This document shows, piece by piece, positions 50,105 through 59,407 of a stretch of 64,000 nt of DNA. The position numbers were made by a program, and so were the translations under genes. The stretch comes from CAJXYS01 sp913063035 (GTDB lineage Bacteria > Pseudomonadota > Alphaproteobacteria > Rhodobacterales > Rhodobacteraceae): positions 124,001 through 188,000 of the forward strand of contig NZ_JBOCEG010000005.1 of NCBI RefSeq assembly GCF_050586465.1, written 5' to 3'. A model generated the notes under the pieces. The model saw nothing but the letters and a program-made list of their open reading frames with translations, ran no database searches and had not been told where the DNA came from. Position 1 is the first letter of the stretch; every line of letters begins with the position of its first letter.

Positions 50105-51658
50105 GTGCAGCAACTGCTCTCGGTCTGGAATGCATTGACGCCGCAGCGCCGCGCGATCGTCGCGCTGGCAACGGTCGCGATTGTCGTGGCGGTGCTGCTG
50201 CTCGGTCGGCTGGCCTCCGCGCCCGGCATGGCCCTTCTCTATTCGGGGCTGGACCCGGCCGCGGCGGGCGACGTGGTGACCGCACTCGAGACGCGCGGCG
50301 TCGCGCACGAGGTGCGCGGCACCGCGATCTACGTCGATTCGACCCGTCGCGACTCGTTGCGGATGGAACTGGCGGCCGGCGGGTTGCCGGCCTCCGGCCC
50401 CTCCGGCTACGAGATTCTCGACGGGCTCTCCGGTTTCGGCACCACCAGCCAGATGTTCGACGCCGCCTACTGGCGCGCGAAGGAAGGCGAACTCGCCCGC
50501 ACCATCATATCGGTTCCCTCCATCCGGGCGGCCCGCGTCCATATCGCCAACCCGGTCTCGCAGCCCTTTCGCCGCGACCTGACGCCAACGGCCTCGGTCA
50601 CGGTCACCGCCGGGGCCGGCGGCCTGACGGCCGAGACCGCACGCGCGCTGCGCCACCTCGTCGCCTCGGCCGTGCCCGGCCTCTCGGCCGCCGAGGTCTC
50701 CGTCATCGACAGCGAGACCGGGCTGGTCGGCACCGGCGATGCCGGCGCGGCCCCGGCGGCGGACAGCCGCGCCGCCGAACTCAAGGAAAACGTTCAGCGC
50801 CTGCTCGAGGCCCGCGTCGGGCGCGGCCGGGCCATGGTCGAGGTCTCGATCGAGCCGGTGACCGACCAGGAGAAGATCATCGAACGGCGCTTCGACCCCG
50901 AAAGCCGGGTCGCCATCTCGACCGAGACCGAGGAAAGCACGAACACCGAACAGAACACCGGCCCGGCCGCCGTCACGGTCGCGAGCAACCTGCCGGACGG
51001 GGATGCGGCCGCCGAACAGAACGCGTCGCGCCAGGGCGCCGAGACCCGGGAACGCGTGAACTACGAGGTCTCCGAAACCCAGCGCGAGCTGCTGCGAACC
51101 CCCGGCGCGATACGCCGGCTGACCGTGGCCGTGCTCGTGGACCAGCTGCGCGAGACCGGCCCGGACGGCGAGGAAATCCTGACCCCGCGCAGCGACACGG
51201 AACTCGCCGCGCTCGAGGAGCTGGTCAAATCCGCCGTCGGGTTCGACGCGGGCCGCGGGGACGTCGTCACCATCAAGACCATGGCCTTCAGCACGGGTCC
51301 CGCGGCAGGCACGCTGGCCGCGCCCGGGCTGCTGGCGCGGCTCGGGCTCGACGTCATGAGCATCGTGCAACTTCTGGTGCTGGCCGTCGTCGCTCTTCTG
51401 CTGGGGCTTTTCGTGCTGCGCCCGATCCTTACCCGCCCGGCGTCGGGACCCTTGCCTGAACTTGGTCCGCCGCTGCCCGACACGGATCTGCCGGCCGGCG
51501 CCACGCCGCCGGAGGAGGACCCCGTCACGGCCCCTGATGCCGTCGCACTGATCGAGGAAGACCCGGTCGCGCGGCTGCGCTCGCTTATCGCGGAACGCCA
51601 GGACGACACCGCAGAGATCCTGCGCAGCTGGATCGAATCGCGGGAGGAGCAGACATGA
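50105..51658 (+). CDS. fliF: flagellar MS-ring protein FliF
   Basis: A 517-residue protein with two membrane helices (IVALATVAIVVAVLLLGRL near residue 20, IVQLLVLAVVALLLGLFVL near 425) flanking periplasmic ring-building domains (LYSGLDPAAAGDVVTALE; KEGELARTIISVPSIRAARVHIANP). The C-terminal tail binds FliG. The start is GTG at 50105 with GGGGAC upstream. The stop overlaps fliH (ATGA). Confidence 0.95.
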   Translation: MQQLLSVWNALTPQRRAIVALATVAIVVAVLLLGRLASAPGMALLYSGLDPAAAGDVVTALETRGVAHEVRGTAIYVDSTRRDSLRMELAAGGLPASGPSGYEILDGLSGFGTTSQMFDAAYWRAKEGELARTIISVPSIRAARVHIANPVSQPFRRDLTPTASVTVTAGAGGLTAETARALRHLVASAVPGLSAAEVSVIDSETGLVGTGDAGAAPAADSRAAELKENVQRLLEARVGRGRAMVEVSIEPVTDQEKIIERRFDPESRVAISTETEESTNTEQNTGPAAVTVASNLPDGDAAAEQNASRQGAETRERVNYEVSETQRELLRTPGAIRRLTVAVLVDQLRETGPDGEEILTPRSDTELAALEELVKSAVGFDAGRGDVVTIKTMAFSTGPAAGTLAAPGLLARLGLDVMSIVQLLVLAVVALLLGLFVLRPILTRPASGPLPELGPPLPDTDLPAGATPPEEDPVTAPDAVALIEEDPVARLRSLIAERQDDTAEILRSWIESREEQT

Positions 51659-52254
51659 CCGGCCCGGACCTGAAGCTCGACGATTTCGACCAGGACGGCG
51701 CGGCCGCGTCACCGCTCATCACCCGGACCGGCGAAGCCTGGGAGTCGGCCCGCGCCGCGGCCTTCGCCGAGGGGTTCGAGGCCGGGCGCGAGATGGAGCG
51801 CCACGAACAGCGGGCCGCCGCGGAGACGGCGAGATGCGATATCGCGGAGGCGCTGCAGGCGCTGGACTTCACCCATGCCGCCGCGCGCCGCCAGGTGATC
51901 GAGTCGCTGCGCCCGCTCGTGACCGCACTGGCGCATGTGCTGGTGCCCCGCATGGCCGAGACCGGCCTCGCCGACCACCTGGCACGCGAGCTCCACACGC
52001 TGGCCGAACGCACGGCCGGCGCGCGGGTTACGCTGCGCGTCGCCCCCGGGCAGCGCGATGCCCTCGCGGCCCAGACCGCCGGCACGGTCGCGGATCCCGA
52101 GATCGTCGAGGATCCGTCGCTCGGCCCGAACGAGGTGCTTCTCGGCGCCGGCGCGCTCGAGCGGCATATCGACATCGACGGCGCGCTGGCGGAAATCGCC
52201 GGGCGCATCGCGGATTTCGACACCCTGACGGAGGAGATGCAGACCCATGGCTGA
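51655..52254 (+). CDS. fliH: flagellar assembly protein FliH
   Basis: A 199-residue protein with a Glu/Ala-rich helical N-terminal half (ARAAAFAEGFEAGREMERHEQRAAAETA) and a C-terminal domain like F-ATPase delta (VTLRVAPGQRDAL, then DPSLGPNEVLLGAGALERHIDIDGAL). It links FliI to the C ring. Position between fliF and fliN supports the call. Confidence 0.8.
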   Translation: MTGPDLKLDDFDQDGAAASPLITRTGEAWESARAAAFAEGFEAGREMERHEQRAAAETARCDIAEALQALDFTHAAARRQVIESLRPLVTALAHVLVPRMAETGLADHLARELHTLAERTAGARVTLRVAPGQRDALAAQTAGTVADPEIVEDPSLGPNEVLLGAGALERHIDIDGALAEIAGRIADFDTLTEEMQTHG

Positions 52255-52540
52255 CGACACGGAACAGGAACCTGCCGCGCCCCGCACGCCGACGGGGAAC
52301 CCGCTGCATCACGTGCCCCTGGAAATCACCGTCTCCGTCGGGCGCGCGCGGCCGCTGATCGGCGAGCTGATGGCCCTTGGCGAAGGCGCGGTCCTCGCGC
52401 TCGACAGCCGGGTCGACGACCCGGTGGAACTCTACGCGGGCGACAGGCTGATCGCGCGCGGCCGGCTCGAGGAGAGCGCCGCGGACGGCGGGCTCGCCGT
52501 GCGCCTGACCGAGATCGCCGACTTGCGCTCGGGCCTCTGA
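52247..52540 (+). CDS. fliN: flagellar motor switch protein FliN
   Basis: A 97-residue protein with the SpoA domain (VPLEITVSVGRARPLIGELMALGEGAVLALDSRVDDPVELYAGDRLIARGRL). FliN forms the bottom of the C ring and docks FliH. It overlaps fliH by eight bases and is three bases before fliP. Its usual partner FliM is not in the window. Confidence 0.93.
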   Translation: MADDTEQEPAAPRTPTGNPLHHVPLEITVSVGRARPLIGELMALGEGAVLALDSRVDDPVELYAGDRLIARGRLEESAADGGLAVRLTEIADLRSGL

Positions 52541-52543
52541 CCG

Positions 52544-53272
52544 ATGCGCGCCGCGGTTCCGGCTTCCGTCCTGGTCCTCGCGCTGGCGGCGGTTCCCGCG
52601 ACGGCGCAGGACATCACCCTGTCCCTGGGCGAGGGCGATTCGCTGACGTTGCGCAGCATCCAGCTCTTCGTGCTGATCACGCTTCTGAGCCTCGCGCCGG
52701 GCATCGCGGTGATGGTCACCTGCTTTCCCTTCATCGTCACCGTGCTCTCGATCCTGCGCCAGGCGCTCGGCCTGCAGCAGGCACCGCCCAACATGCTGAT
52801 CATCAGCTTGGCGCTCTTCCTGACCTGGTTCGTCATGGAACCGGTCTTCACCGCGGCCTGGTCCGGGGGCGCCCGCCCCCTGATCGATGGCGAGATCGCG
52901 GTGGAGGAGGCCATCCCACGCACGCTGGACCCGTTCCGCGGCTTCATGGCCGCGCGGCTCGACCCGGCAACGTTCGACACCCTGGCGGCCCTGCGTGAAA
53001 CGACGGCCCCGGCGGGCGGGATGGCCGAGGCGCCCCTGTCGATCCTGGTGCCGTCCTTTCTCCTGAGCGAGGTCGAACGCGCCTTCCAGATCGGGTTCCT
53101 CATCTTCCTGCCCTTCCTCGTGATCGATCTCGTGGTCGCGGCGGTGCTGATGTCGATGGGCATGATGATGGTGCCGCCCGCCATCGTGGCGTTGCCCTTC
53201 AAGCTCGCCTTCTTCGTCATGGCGGATGGCTGGGCGCTGCTCTCGGGCGCGCTGGTGCGCAGCTACTTCTGA
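52544..53272 (+). CDS. fliP: flagellar export-gate protein FliP
   Basis: A 242-residue protein with a signal sequence (ASVLVLALAAVPATA) and four membrane helices. The signatures RSIQLFVLITLLSLAPGIAVMVTCFPFIVTVLSILRQALGLQQAP and FLPFLVIDLVVAAVLMSMGMMMVPP are diagnostic. FliO, a common assembly helper, is not visible here. The 91 bases after it hold nothing recognisable. Confidence 0.95.
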   Translation: MRAAVPASVLVLALAAVPATAQDITLSLGEGDSLTLRSIQLFVLITLLSLAPGIAVMVTCFPFIVTVLSILRQALGLQQAPPNMLIISLALFLTWFVMEPVFTAAWSGGARPLIDGEIAVEEAIPRTLDPFRGFMAARLDPATFDTLAALRETTAPAGGMAEAPLSILVPSFLLSEVERAFQIGFLIFLPFLVIDLVVAAVLMSMGMMMVPPAIVALPFKLAFFVMADGWALLSGALVRSYF

Positions 53273-53363
53273 AGGCGTCCGAACGCGGCCGGCCCGGCAG
53301 GACGCCGGGCCCTGTGCGCCGTGCCCGCCGCGCGGGGCAGGCGCGACGGGCCGCCCGCGGGCA

Positions 53364-54485
53364 TCACCGCACCTCGAGGTCGGCATGCAGCGCGCCGGCG
53401 GCCTTTACGGTCTTGAGGATATCGATCATGTCGCGCGGCGAGACCCCGAGCGCGTTGAGACCCGAGACCACGTCCGAGAGCGACGTACCTTCGGCGATCT
53501 CGGCCAGCCCGATTCCGGGTTCTTCCTCGATCCCGACATCGGTGCGGGGCACCACGATCGTCTCGCCCTCGGCGAACGGGTTGGGCTGCACGACGGCGGG
53601 CGTTTCGTTGATCCGCAGCGTCAGGTTGCCCTGGGAAACCGCGACGCGGCTGATCCGCACGTCGGCCCCCATCACGATGGTGCCGGACGCCTGGTCGACC
53701 ACCACGCGGGCCCGGGCCTCGGGCGCGACGCGCAGGTTTTCCACCTGCCCGATCACATGCGCCGGCGAGGGAGCCCGCGCCGTTGCAAGGTCGATGCGCA
53801 CGGTGCCGGCATCCAGCATCCGCGCGACGGGCCGGCCATAGGCGGCGTTGATCGCGGACTCGATCCGCATGGCCGTGGTGAAGTCGGGATCGCGCAGCGC
53901 CAGGCGCAGCGTGTCGAGCGCGGCGAAATCGAAATCGACCTCGCGTTCGACGCGGGCGCCGGCGGGAATGATGCCAGCCGTCGGCACCCCCTGGACGACG
54001 CGCGCGGCGTCACCCTCTGCCGCGGCGCCACCGGCCAGGATCGTGCCCTGGGCGACGGCGTAGATTTGCCCGTCGGCGGCGTTGAGGGGGGTCATGATCA
54101 GGGTGCCGCCCTGCAGGCTCTTGGCGTCGCCGATGGCCGATACGGTCACGTCGATACGGCTGCCGGCCCGGGCGAAGGGCGGCAGCACGCCGGTGACCAG
54201 CACCGCGGCCACGTTGCGGGGGCGGAACTGCTCGCCGCTGACATTCACGCCGAGCCGTTCGAGGATGTTGGTCATGATCTCTTCGGTAAAGGGCGCGTTC
54301 CTGAGCCCGTCACCGGTGCCGTTCAGCCCGACCACCAGGCCGTGGCCCACGAGATCGTTGCCCCGCACCCCGTCGAAGCTGACGAGATCCTTGATGCGGA
54401 TCGATCCCGCACAGGCCGGGCTCGCCAAAAGGGCCAGGCCGGCGACCAGTGCCAGGAGAGCCGTGCGAACGCGGTTTAACGCCAT
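53364..54485 (-). CDS. flgI: P-ring protein FlgI
   Basis: A 373-residue periplasmic protein with a signal peptide (ALLALVAGLALLASPACA). The opening SIRIKDLVSFDGVRGNDLVGHGLVVGLNGTGD and the end SLSDVVSGLNALGVSPRDMIDILKTVKAAGALHADLEVR are diagnostic. It forms the P ring in peptidoglycan with help from FlgA. Its ATG overlaps the flgL stop (TGATG). Confidence 0.96.
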   Translation of the reverse strand: MALNRVRTALLALVAGLALLASPACAGSIRIKDLVSFDGVRGNDLVGHGLVVGLNGTGDGLRNAPFTEEIMTNILERLGVNVSGEQFRPRNVAAVLVTGVLPPFARAGSRIDVTVSAIGDAKSLQGGTLIMTPLNAADGQIYAVAQGTILAGGAAAEGDAARVVQGVPTAGIIPAGARVEREVDFDFAALDTLRLALRDPDFTTAMRIESAINAAYGRPVARMLDAGTVRIDLATARAPSPAHVIGQVENLRVAPEARARVVVDQASGTIVMGADVRISRVAVSQGNLTLRINETPAVVQPNPFAEGETIVVPRTDVGIEEEPGIGLAEIAEGTSLSDVVSGLNALGVSPRDMIDILKTVKAAGALHADLEVR

Positions 54486-55489
54486 CACCGCAGGTAACGC
54501 GTCAGCGAGAGATCGGACAGCCGCGCCGTCGCGGCATAGAGCGTCTCGAGCTGGAGGCGCGCGGCCTCCAGCGCCGACGCGGTGGCGTAGGGATCGGCAT
54601 CCTCGATCCGTCCACGCGCGAGTTCGAGCGAGGCCTTCTCGGCCGCGCTTGCGGCATCGACCCGGTCGATCCGGTCTTCCGCCGCGCCGATACCGGCGCG
54701 CAGGCCAATGAGATCTTCCTCGGTCGTGCGCAGCTTGGCACCGGCGAGATCCGCGAGGCGGGCGCGTTCCAGGTCGCTGAGCCCGGGAACCCCGCCATCG
54801 ATGAGCGCCCCGGCGGCAAGGCCCGCCAGCGTCGCGCGGATCTCCGGTGCCAGCGCCGTGACGTCCAGCGCGACGCGGTCGCTCTCGGACAGCCGCAGCG
54901 GCTGAAGCGGTTGCGCATCACCGAGATAGGCGGTCGTCTCGTAGCCGCCGCCCGCGCCGAAATAGGTCTCGACCAGCGACAGCGCATCCGCCGCCGAGAC
55001 GGCGCCGGACACCAGCGTTTGCAGGTCGCCAAGCATGTCGTCCGGCGCGACGAGCGCGGCGCGGTCGACGGCCTGGCCCGCGAACAACGTCTGGCCGCCG
55101 GCATCCCCGTTGAGCGCCCCGATCGCGGTCTCGAACGCATGGCGGGCGGTCTCGCCCGCAGCCGACAGGCCCGCACCGCGATCGGCGGCGTCGCCCATCA
55201 GCGCATCCGCCGCCGTGCGCCCGGCCGTCTGAACCGACTCCAGATGCGTCTGGATCATCTCCGCGCGAAGCGCGGCTTCCGCGCGCACCCGCGCGAAGCT
55301 TTCCATCAGCGTCAGCCGATGTCGGATCGCCGAAAGCGGCCGGAAATCGCCCCTGACCGTTTCGGCCAGATCGGCCTTGCGCCCCGAGCCGAGCTCGTCG
55401 GTCAGCCGGGCGACCTGCGCTGTCATCCGCGCCGTATCCCGCCGGGTCTGGAAGTGCTGCACCAGATCGCCAATGGACTGAAACGTCAT
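54485..55489 (-). CDS. flgL: hook-filament junction protein FlgL
   Basis: A 334-residue flagellin-like protein (FQSIGDLVQHFQTRRDTARMTAQVARLTDELGSGRKADLAETV; helical C-terminus ASALEAARLQLETLYAATARLSDLSLTRYL). With FlgK it joins hook and filament. I took the ATG at 55489, two bases after the flgK stop. Divergence from classical FlgL is typical of this group. Confidence 0.85.
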   Translation of the reverse strand: MTFQSIGDLVQHFQTRRDTARMTAQVARLTDELGSGRKADLAETVRGDFRPLSAIRHRLTLMESFARVRAEAALRAEMIQTHLESVQTAGRTAADALMGDAADRGAGLSAAGETARHAFETAIGALNGDAGGQTLFAGQAVDRAALVAPDDMLGDLQTLVSGAVSAADALSLVETYFGAGGGYETTAYLGDAQPLQPLRLSESDRVALDVTALAPEIRATLAGLAAGALIDGGVPGLSDLERARLADLAGAKLRTTEEDLIGLRAGIGAAEDRIDRVDAASAAEKASLELARGRIEDADPYATASALEAARLQLETLYAATARLSDLSLTRYLR

Positions 55490-55491
55490 CT

Positions 55492-56946
55492 CTAAATCTC
55501 CAGAAGGCGCGCGATCATGTCGTCGGCGGTCTGCATCACACGGGCATTCGCGGCATAGGCCTGCTCGATCAGCAGAAGCTTCTGCATCTCCTGGTCGGTA
55601 TCGACGCCGAGCGCCCGCTCGTCCCGCAGATATCCCTCGACGAGGAAGGCGGCATGGGTCTGGTCCGCCTCGGCCGACTGCTGGCGCGCGGAGACGTCCG
55701 AGAGGAAGGCCGCCGCCAGCCCGGCCGCGTCGCCGGGCGTGGCCCAATCGCCGGTTACGGGCGTCCGGTCGGCCGCCAGCGCATCGGACATGGCGATCAG
55801 CAGGCCGGCCTCGCCAACCGGTCCCGGGGCCGCCGCGCCCAGCCCGTCGCGCAGCCGCCAATGGGTGCCGGCCTGGTCCGGGTCAACCAGGGCGTTGAGC
55901 GCGAGCCGCCCCGCCAGGCCCGGTTCCTCGGCAGGATCGAGCGCGGCCCCGGCATCGGTAAACAGGCCCGGCGCTCCGGGCGCGAGCGTCGGGTCGACGG
56001 ACGGGTCGGCGAACCGCTCGATCAGGTCCCGCGCCAGCGCGTCGATCTGCGCATCGGCGGTGACCGCCCACTCGTCCCGCACCGAGAACTGCGCCGCCAG
56101 CGATCCACCTGCCAAGGGCGCCGAATCGCCCGCGGTCGCCACCGCCCGGCCGTTCAGGGTCAGACCGGACAGCGCCCCGCTGCCGATGGTCATCGCCGGG
56201 TCGATGTAGCCGGTCGCGGTGAAGCCCAGTTCGGCAGGGCGCCCGTCGAGCAGGGCCGACCCGTTCGGCGTGTAAAGCGCGACCTGCCCGCCTTCCCTGG
56301 GAACCTCGCGGATCGGGATGATCTCGGAGACCCGGTCGATCAGGCGCTGTCGCTCGTCGAGAAGGCCGCTCGGATCGCGCCCGGCACCCTGCAGCAAGCG
56401 GATCTGGCCATTCAGATCCGCGATCCGGGCCAGCGTATCGTTCACCTCGCGCACCTGGTTCGCGATTTCCCGGTCCGCCGTCATGCGGGCGGTCTGGATC
56501 TCGGTGGAGATCAGGTTGAATTGCCCGATGAGGCGATCCGCGGACCCCGCCACGGCGGCGAGACGGGACGCATCGTCCGGCCGGCTCTGGGCCTCGGCGA
56601 GGGTGGCGGAGAATTCGGCGAACAGGGTCCCGAGCGCACCAGGATCGCCCGGAAGGCCGGTCACGCGCTCGAGGCCGGCGTGAAACCCGGCATCGACCGA
56701 TGCATGGGCCTCGGCGCCCGCGGCGAGCCGGCGTCCGGCGATGGCGGTCTGGTCCACGATGCGCTGAATGCCGTCGATACGCACACCCGCGCCCTGGCCC
56801 GCGACCGCCACGGAGGAAAGCATGATCTCGCGCCGGCCATACCCTTCGGTCATCGCGTTCGCGATATTGTTGGACACGACTTCCGTCGACCGCGCAGCGG
56901 CGGTCAGGCCGGAGAGGGCGTTGTTCAGGGTGCTGGCGATACTCAT
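55492..56946 (-). CDS. flgK: hook-filament junction protein FlgK
   Basis: A 484-residue axial protein. The N-terminal motif SIASTLNNALSGLTAAARSTEVVSNNIANAMTEGYGRRE and the C-terminal LIEQAYAANARVMQTADDMIARLLEI are canonical. It is followed after two bases by flgL and preceded by flgE at 37 bases. Confidence 0.95.
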   Translation of the reverse strand: MSIASTLNNALSGLTAAARSTEVVSNNIANAMTEGYGRREIMLSSVAVAGQGAGVRIDGIQRIVDQTAIAGRRLAAGAEAHASVDAGFHAGLERVTGLPGDPGALGTLFAEFSATLAEAQSRPDDASRLAAVAGSADRLIGQFNLISTEIQTARMTADREIANQVREVNDTLARIADLNGQIRLLQGAGRDPSGLLDERQRLIDRVSEIIPIREVPREGGQVALYTPNGSALLDGRPAELGFTATGYIDPAMTIGSGALSGLTLNGRAVATAGDSAPLAGGSLAAQFSVRDEWAVTADAQIDALARDLIERFADPSVDPTLAPGAPGLFTDAGAALDPAEEPGLAGRLALNALVDPDQAGTHWRLRDGLGAAAPGPVGEAGLLIAMSDALAADRTPVTGDWATPGDAAGLAAAFLSDVSARQQSAEADQTHAAFLVEGYLRDERALGVDTDQEMQKLLLIEQAYAANARVMQTADDMIARLLEI

Positions 56947-56983
56947 CTCTCACTCCGCTTGCAAGACCGGGCCCCTTGCGGGG

Positions 56984-58285
56984 TCACCGCTTGATGTTGG
57001 TTGTCTCCTGCAGCATTTCGTCGACGGTCTGGATGACCTTGGCGTTCGAGGAATAGGCGCGCTGGGTCTGGATCATCTGCGTCAGCTCACCGGCCACGTC
57101 GGTCGCGGATTCCTCGCGCGCGAAGCCGATGAGACCACCCACCGGACCGTCCCCGGCATCCCAGAGGTAATAGGACCCGCTCTCGCCGGATATCCGGTAG
57201 GTCTGGGCGCTTTCCGAGGTCAGCCCGTTCGGGTTGGGCACGTCGACCAACGGGATCTGGTAGATCGTGCGCGTGAAGCCGATATCGTAGATCGCCTGCA
57301 CGAGACCGTTCTCGTCGACCTCCACCGAGGTCAGGATCCCGACCGGCGAGCCGTCCTTGGTGATTCCGCTCGGGGCGAAATCGTCGGAGAGCTGCGTCAG
57401 CCCGCTGGGGTCGCCGGGCGCCCCGATGTCGACGTCGATGGGCCCGCTGGCCGTGGTGACCGTGACCAGCCCGGTTGCCGGGTCATAGGCCCCGCCCGTG
57501 GTGGTGGCGACCGAGGCCACGGTGCCACCATCGATCCGGCTGTCATCGAAGGTCACCACGTATTCGCCGATGGTGGCCCCGCCACTGGCGCTGTCGGTGA
57601 TCGTCACCGTCCATTCGTTGGAGGCGCCGGTGCCCGGGATCGTCGGCGTGAAGCTGATGTCGAGTGTCTCGGTCGTGCCGAGATTGTCGTAGTATTCTAT
57701 CGCGATACCGAAAGGACCGCCGGTGGCACCCGCCCGGGTCTCGGTCGCGGGCAGGTTCATGCCGAGGCCGATTTGGGTGGTCGGATCGCCTTCGAACTGG
57801 TTGAGGTTGATGCGGATCGGTTCCAGCCCCGACATGCTGTCGCGCGCATAGGCCGGGATGCTGCCATCCGACGCCGCCGGCCAGCCGAGCAGCACCTGGC
57901 CGGCCTCGGTCCGGAGGATGCCCTCGGAATCCGGGCGGAAGGAGGCCGTGGTGGTCAGAAGCAGCGGGTAGCCGCCGGTGGCGTTGTCCACCGCCGTGGC
58001 GGTGGTCACCGGCAGGAAACCGCGCCCGGCCACGGCAAGATCGGTCGGGTTGTCCGTCGTGACCAGCGTGCCCTGCTCATCGATCTCGCGGGTCGTGGTC
58101 GCCCGGACACCGCCGGCCGAGTAGCGGCCGCTGGTGTCGCCGATCACCATCGACTGGAACTCGGCAACCGAGCGCTTGTAGCCGAAGGTCGAGGAGTTCG
58201 CGATGTTGTCGGAGATCGTGGCGAGGCGGCTGGCATTCACGTTGAGCCCGGCCACCCCGGCATTGAGCGAAGAAGAGATCGTCAT
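56984..58285 (-). CDS. flgE: flagellar hook protein FlgE
   Basis: A 433-residue axial protein. TISSSLNAGVAGLNVNASRLATISDNIANSSTFGYKRS opens it and QRAYSSNAKVIQTVDEMLQETTNIKR closes it; the middle carries the FlgE outer domains. It polymerises into the universal joint. A candidate CtrA box lies 55 bases upstream. An in-frame GTG/ATG further upstream is less likely because that would place the start inside the box region. Confidence 0.95.
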   Translation of the reverse strand: MTISSSLNAGVAGLNVNASRLATISDNIANSSTFGYKRSVAEFQSMVIGDTSGRYSAGGVRATTTREIDEQGTLVTTDNPTDLAVAGRGFLPVTTATAVDNATGGYPLLLTTTASFRPDSEGILRTEAGQVLLGWPAASDGSIPAYARDSMSGLEPIRINLNQFEGDPTTQIGLGMNLPATETRAGATGGPFGIAIEYYDNLGTTETLDISFTPTIPGTGASNEWTVTITDSASGGATIGEYVVTFDDSRIDGGTVASVATTTGGAYDPATGLVTVTTASGPIDVDIGAPGDPSGLTQLSDDFAPSGITKDGSPVGILTSVEVDENGLVQAIYDIGFTRTIYQIPLVDVPNPNGLTSESAQTYRISGESGSYYLWDAGDGPVGGLIGFAREESATDVAGELTQMIQTQRAYSSNAKVIQTVDEMLQETTNIKR

Positions 58286-58339
58286 GCGCACGCCTTTCTG
58301 TGCAAGGTCAGGGCCTGCACCGACTATCCGCATGGCGGT

Positions 58340-58354
58340 TTAACAGGACGCTAA
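58340..58354 (-). promoter_or_regulatory. CtrA box upstream of flgE
   Basis: Plus-strand TTAA-N7-CTAA (58340–58343 and 58351–58354) reads TTAG-N7-TTAA toward flgE, matching seven of eight consensus bases, in the 87-base gap between motB and flgE. Confidence 0.6.
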
Positions 58355-58372
58355 CAGATAAAATGCGCCGGA

Positions 58373-59200
58373 TTACCGGGTCCCTGCGCCGCTGCGCAGC
58401 AGGGTGATTTCCAACCGGTTGTTGCGGACGTCCATCCGGTCGGGCTCGGTCGGGCGGCGATCGGCCCAGCCTGTGACCCGCTGCACCCGCTCCGCGCCGA
58501 GGCCGTCCCCGACGAGCTGCAGGCGCATGGCCTGCGCACGCCTGGTGGAGAGATCCCACACCGGGTTCCTGGCCAGCACGACCGGGTGGGCCCTGCTGTG
58601 GCCCGCGACGGCCACTTCGTTGGAGACCAGGGCGAAGACCTCGGCCAGCATCGCCGACAGCGCCTCGAGCACCGGGCGCGGCGTCGTCGTCCCCGGCGCG
58701 AAGAGCGGGCTGCCCGGCAGGTCGAAAAGCTCGACGATCAGGCCCTCGTCGGTGACGCGGGTGCGGATATGGTCGCGCAGGCTGTCGGCGACCGCGCTCT
58801 CGCCACTGTCGGCGGCAAGTTGCTCCGCGATGGCCTCCAGCGCCGCGGTTTCATCCCGGGCAACCTCGCCACGCGCGCGGTTGAGCGCCGTCGGGTTGGC
58901 GTTACTGGCACCGGTCCCGTCATGGGCCAGCGTGTCCTCGGACATGACGCTCTGGCCGCCGAGCGCCCCCTGCCCGCCGCCCGAGACCCGGTGCACCGGG
59001 ATCGTCGGGCTGAAATAGTCGGCAATGCCCTTGCGCTGCTTTTCCGTCGTCGCGTTCAAAAGCCACATCAGCATGAAGAAGGCCATCATCGCGGTGACGA
59101 AATCGGCATAGGCGACCTTCCAGGCCCCGCCGTGATGCCCGTCGCCCCCGACGAGTTTCTTCCGCTTGATGATGACCGGCCGCAGATTGTCCTGCGCCAT
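58373..59200 (-). CDS. motB: flagellar stator protein MotB
   Basis: A 275-residue stator subunit. The single helix AYADFVTAMMAFFMLMWLLNA carries the proton-binding Asp33. The C-terminal OmpA-like domain (GHSRAHPVVLARNPVWDLSTRRAQAMR) anchors to peptidoglycan. AGAGGGG lies six bases before the ATG. Encoded apart from motA but in the same locus. Confidence 0.95.
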   Translation of the reverse strand: MAQDNLRPVIIKRKKLVGGDGHHGGAWKVAYADFVTAMMAFFMLMWLLNATTEKQRKGIADYFSPTIPVHRVSGGGQGALGGQSVMSEDTLAHDGTGASNANPTALNRARGEVARDETAALEAIAEQLAADSGESAVADSLRDHIRTRVTDEGLIVELFDLPGSPLFAPGTTTPRPVLEALSAMLAEVFALVSNEVAVAGHSRAHPVVLARNPVWDLSTRRAQAMRLQLVGDGLGAERVQRVTGWADRRPTEPDRMDVRNNRLEITLLRSGAGTR

Positions 59201-59246
59201 CGCACACCCCTCTCGCATACCCCGTCACCGGGCTAGCAAAGGCATG

Positions 59247-59261
59247 TGAACGGCACCTTAA
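59247..59261 (-). promoter_or_regulatory. candidate CtrA box upstream of motB
   Basis: Plus-strand TGAA-N7-TTAA (59247–59250 and 59258–59261), 46 bases from the motB start. One half is perfect and the other matches three of four bases. Confidence 0.4.
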
Positions 59262-59285
59262 CGCGGGCGCTGGCTGGAGGTGAGG

Positions 59286-59361
59286 TGGTGCCGGTGAAGG
59301 GACTCGAACCCCCGACCCCATCATTACGAATGACGTGCTCTACCAGCTGAGCTACACCGGC
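59286..59361 (-). tRNA. tRNA-Thr(CGT)
   Basis: A 76-base tRNA with encoded CCA. Acceptor GCCGGTG pairs with CACCGGC; the D arm is GCTCAGCTGGTAGAGC; the anticodon arm CGTCA-TTCGTAA-TGATG shows anticodon CGT, reading ACG (Thr); the T arm has GGTTCGAGTCC. The TrmO-like enzyme at 5715–6209 belongs to a family that modifies tRNA-Thr. Confidence 0.96.
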
Positions 59362-59407
59362 ACGGGGTGAGCGGGCGTTTAGCAAGTTCCGGCGCCGAGG
59401 TGTAGCC

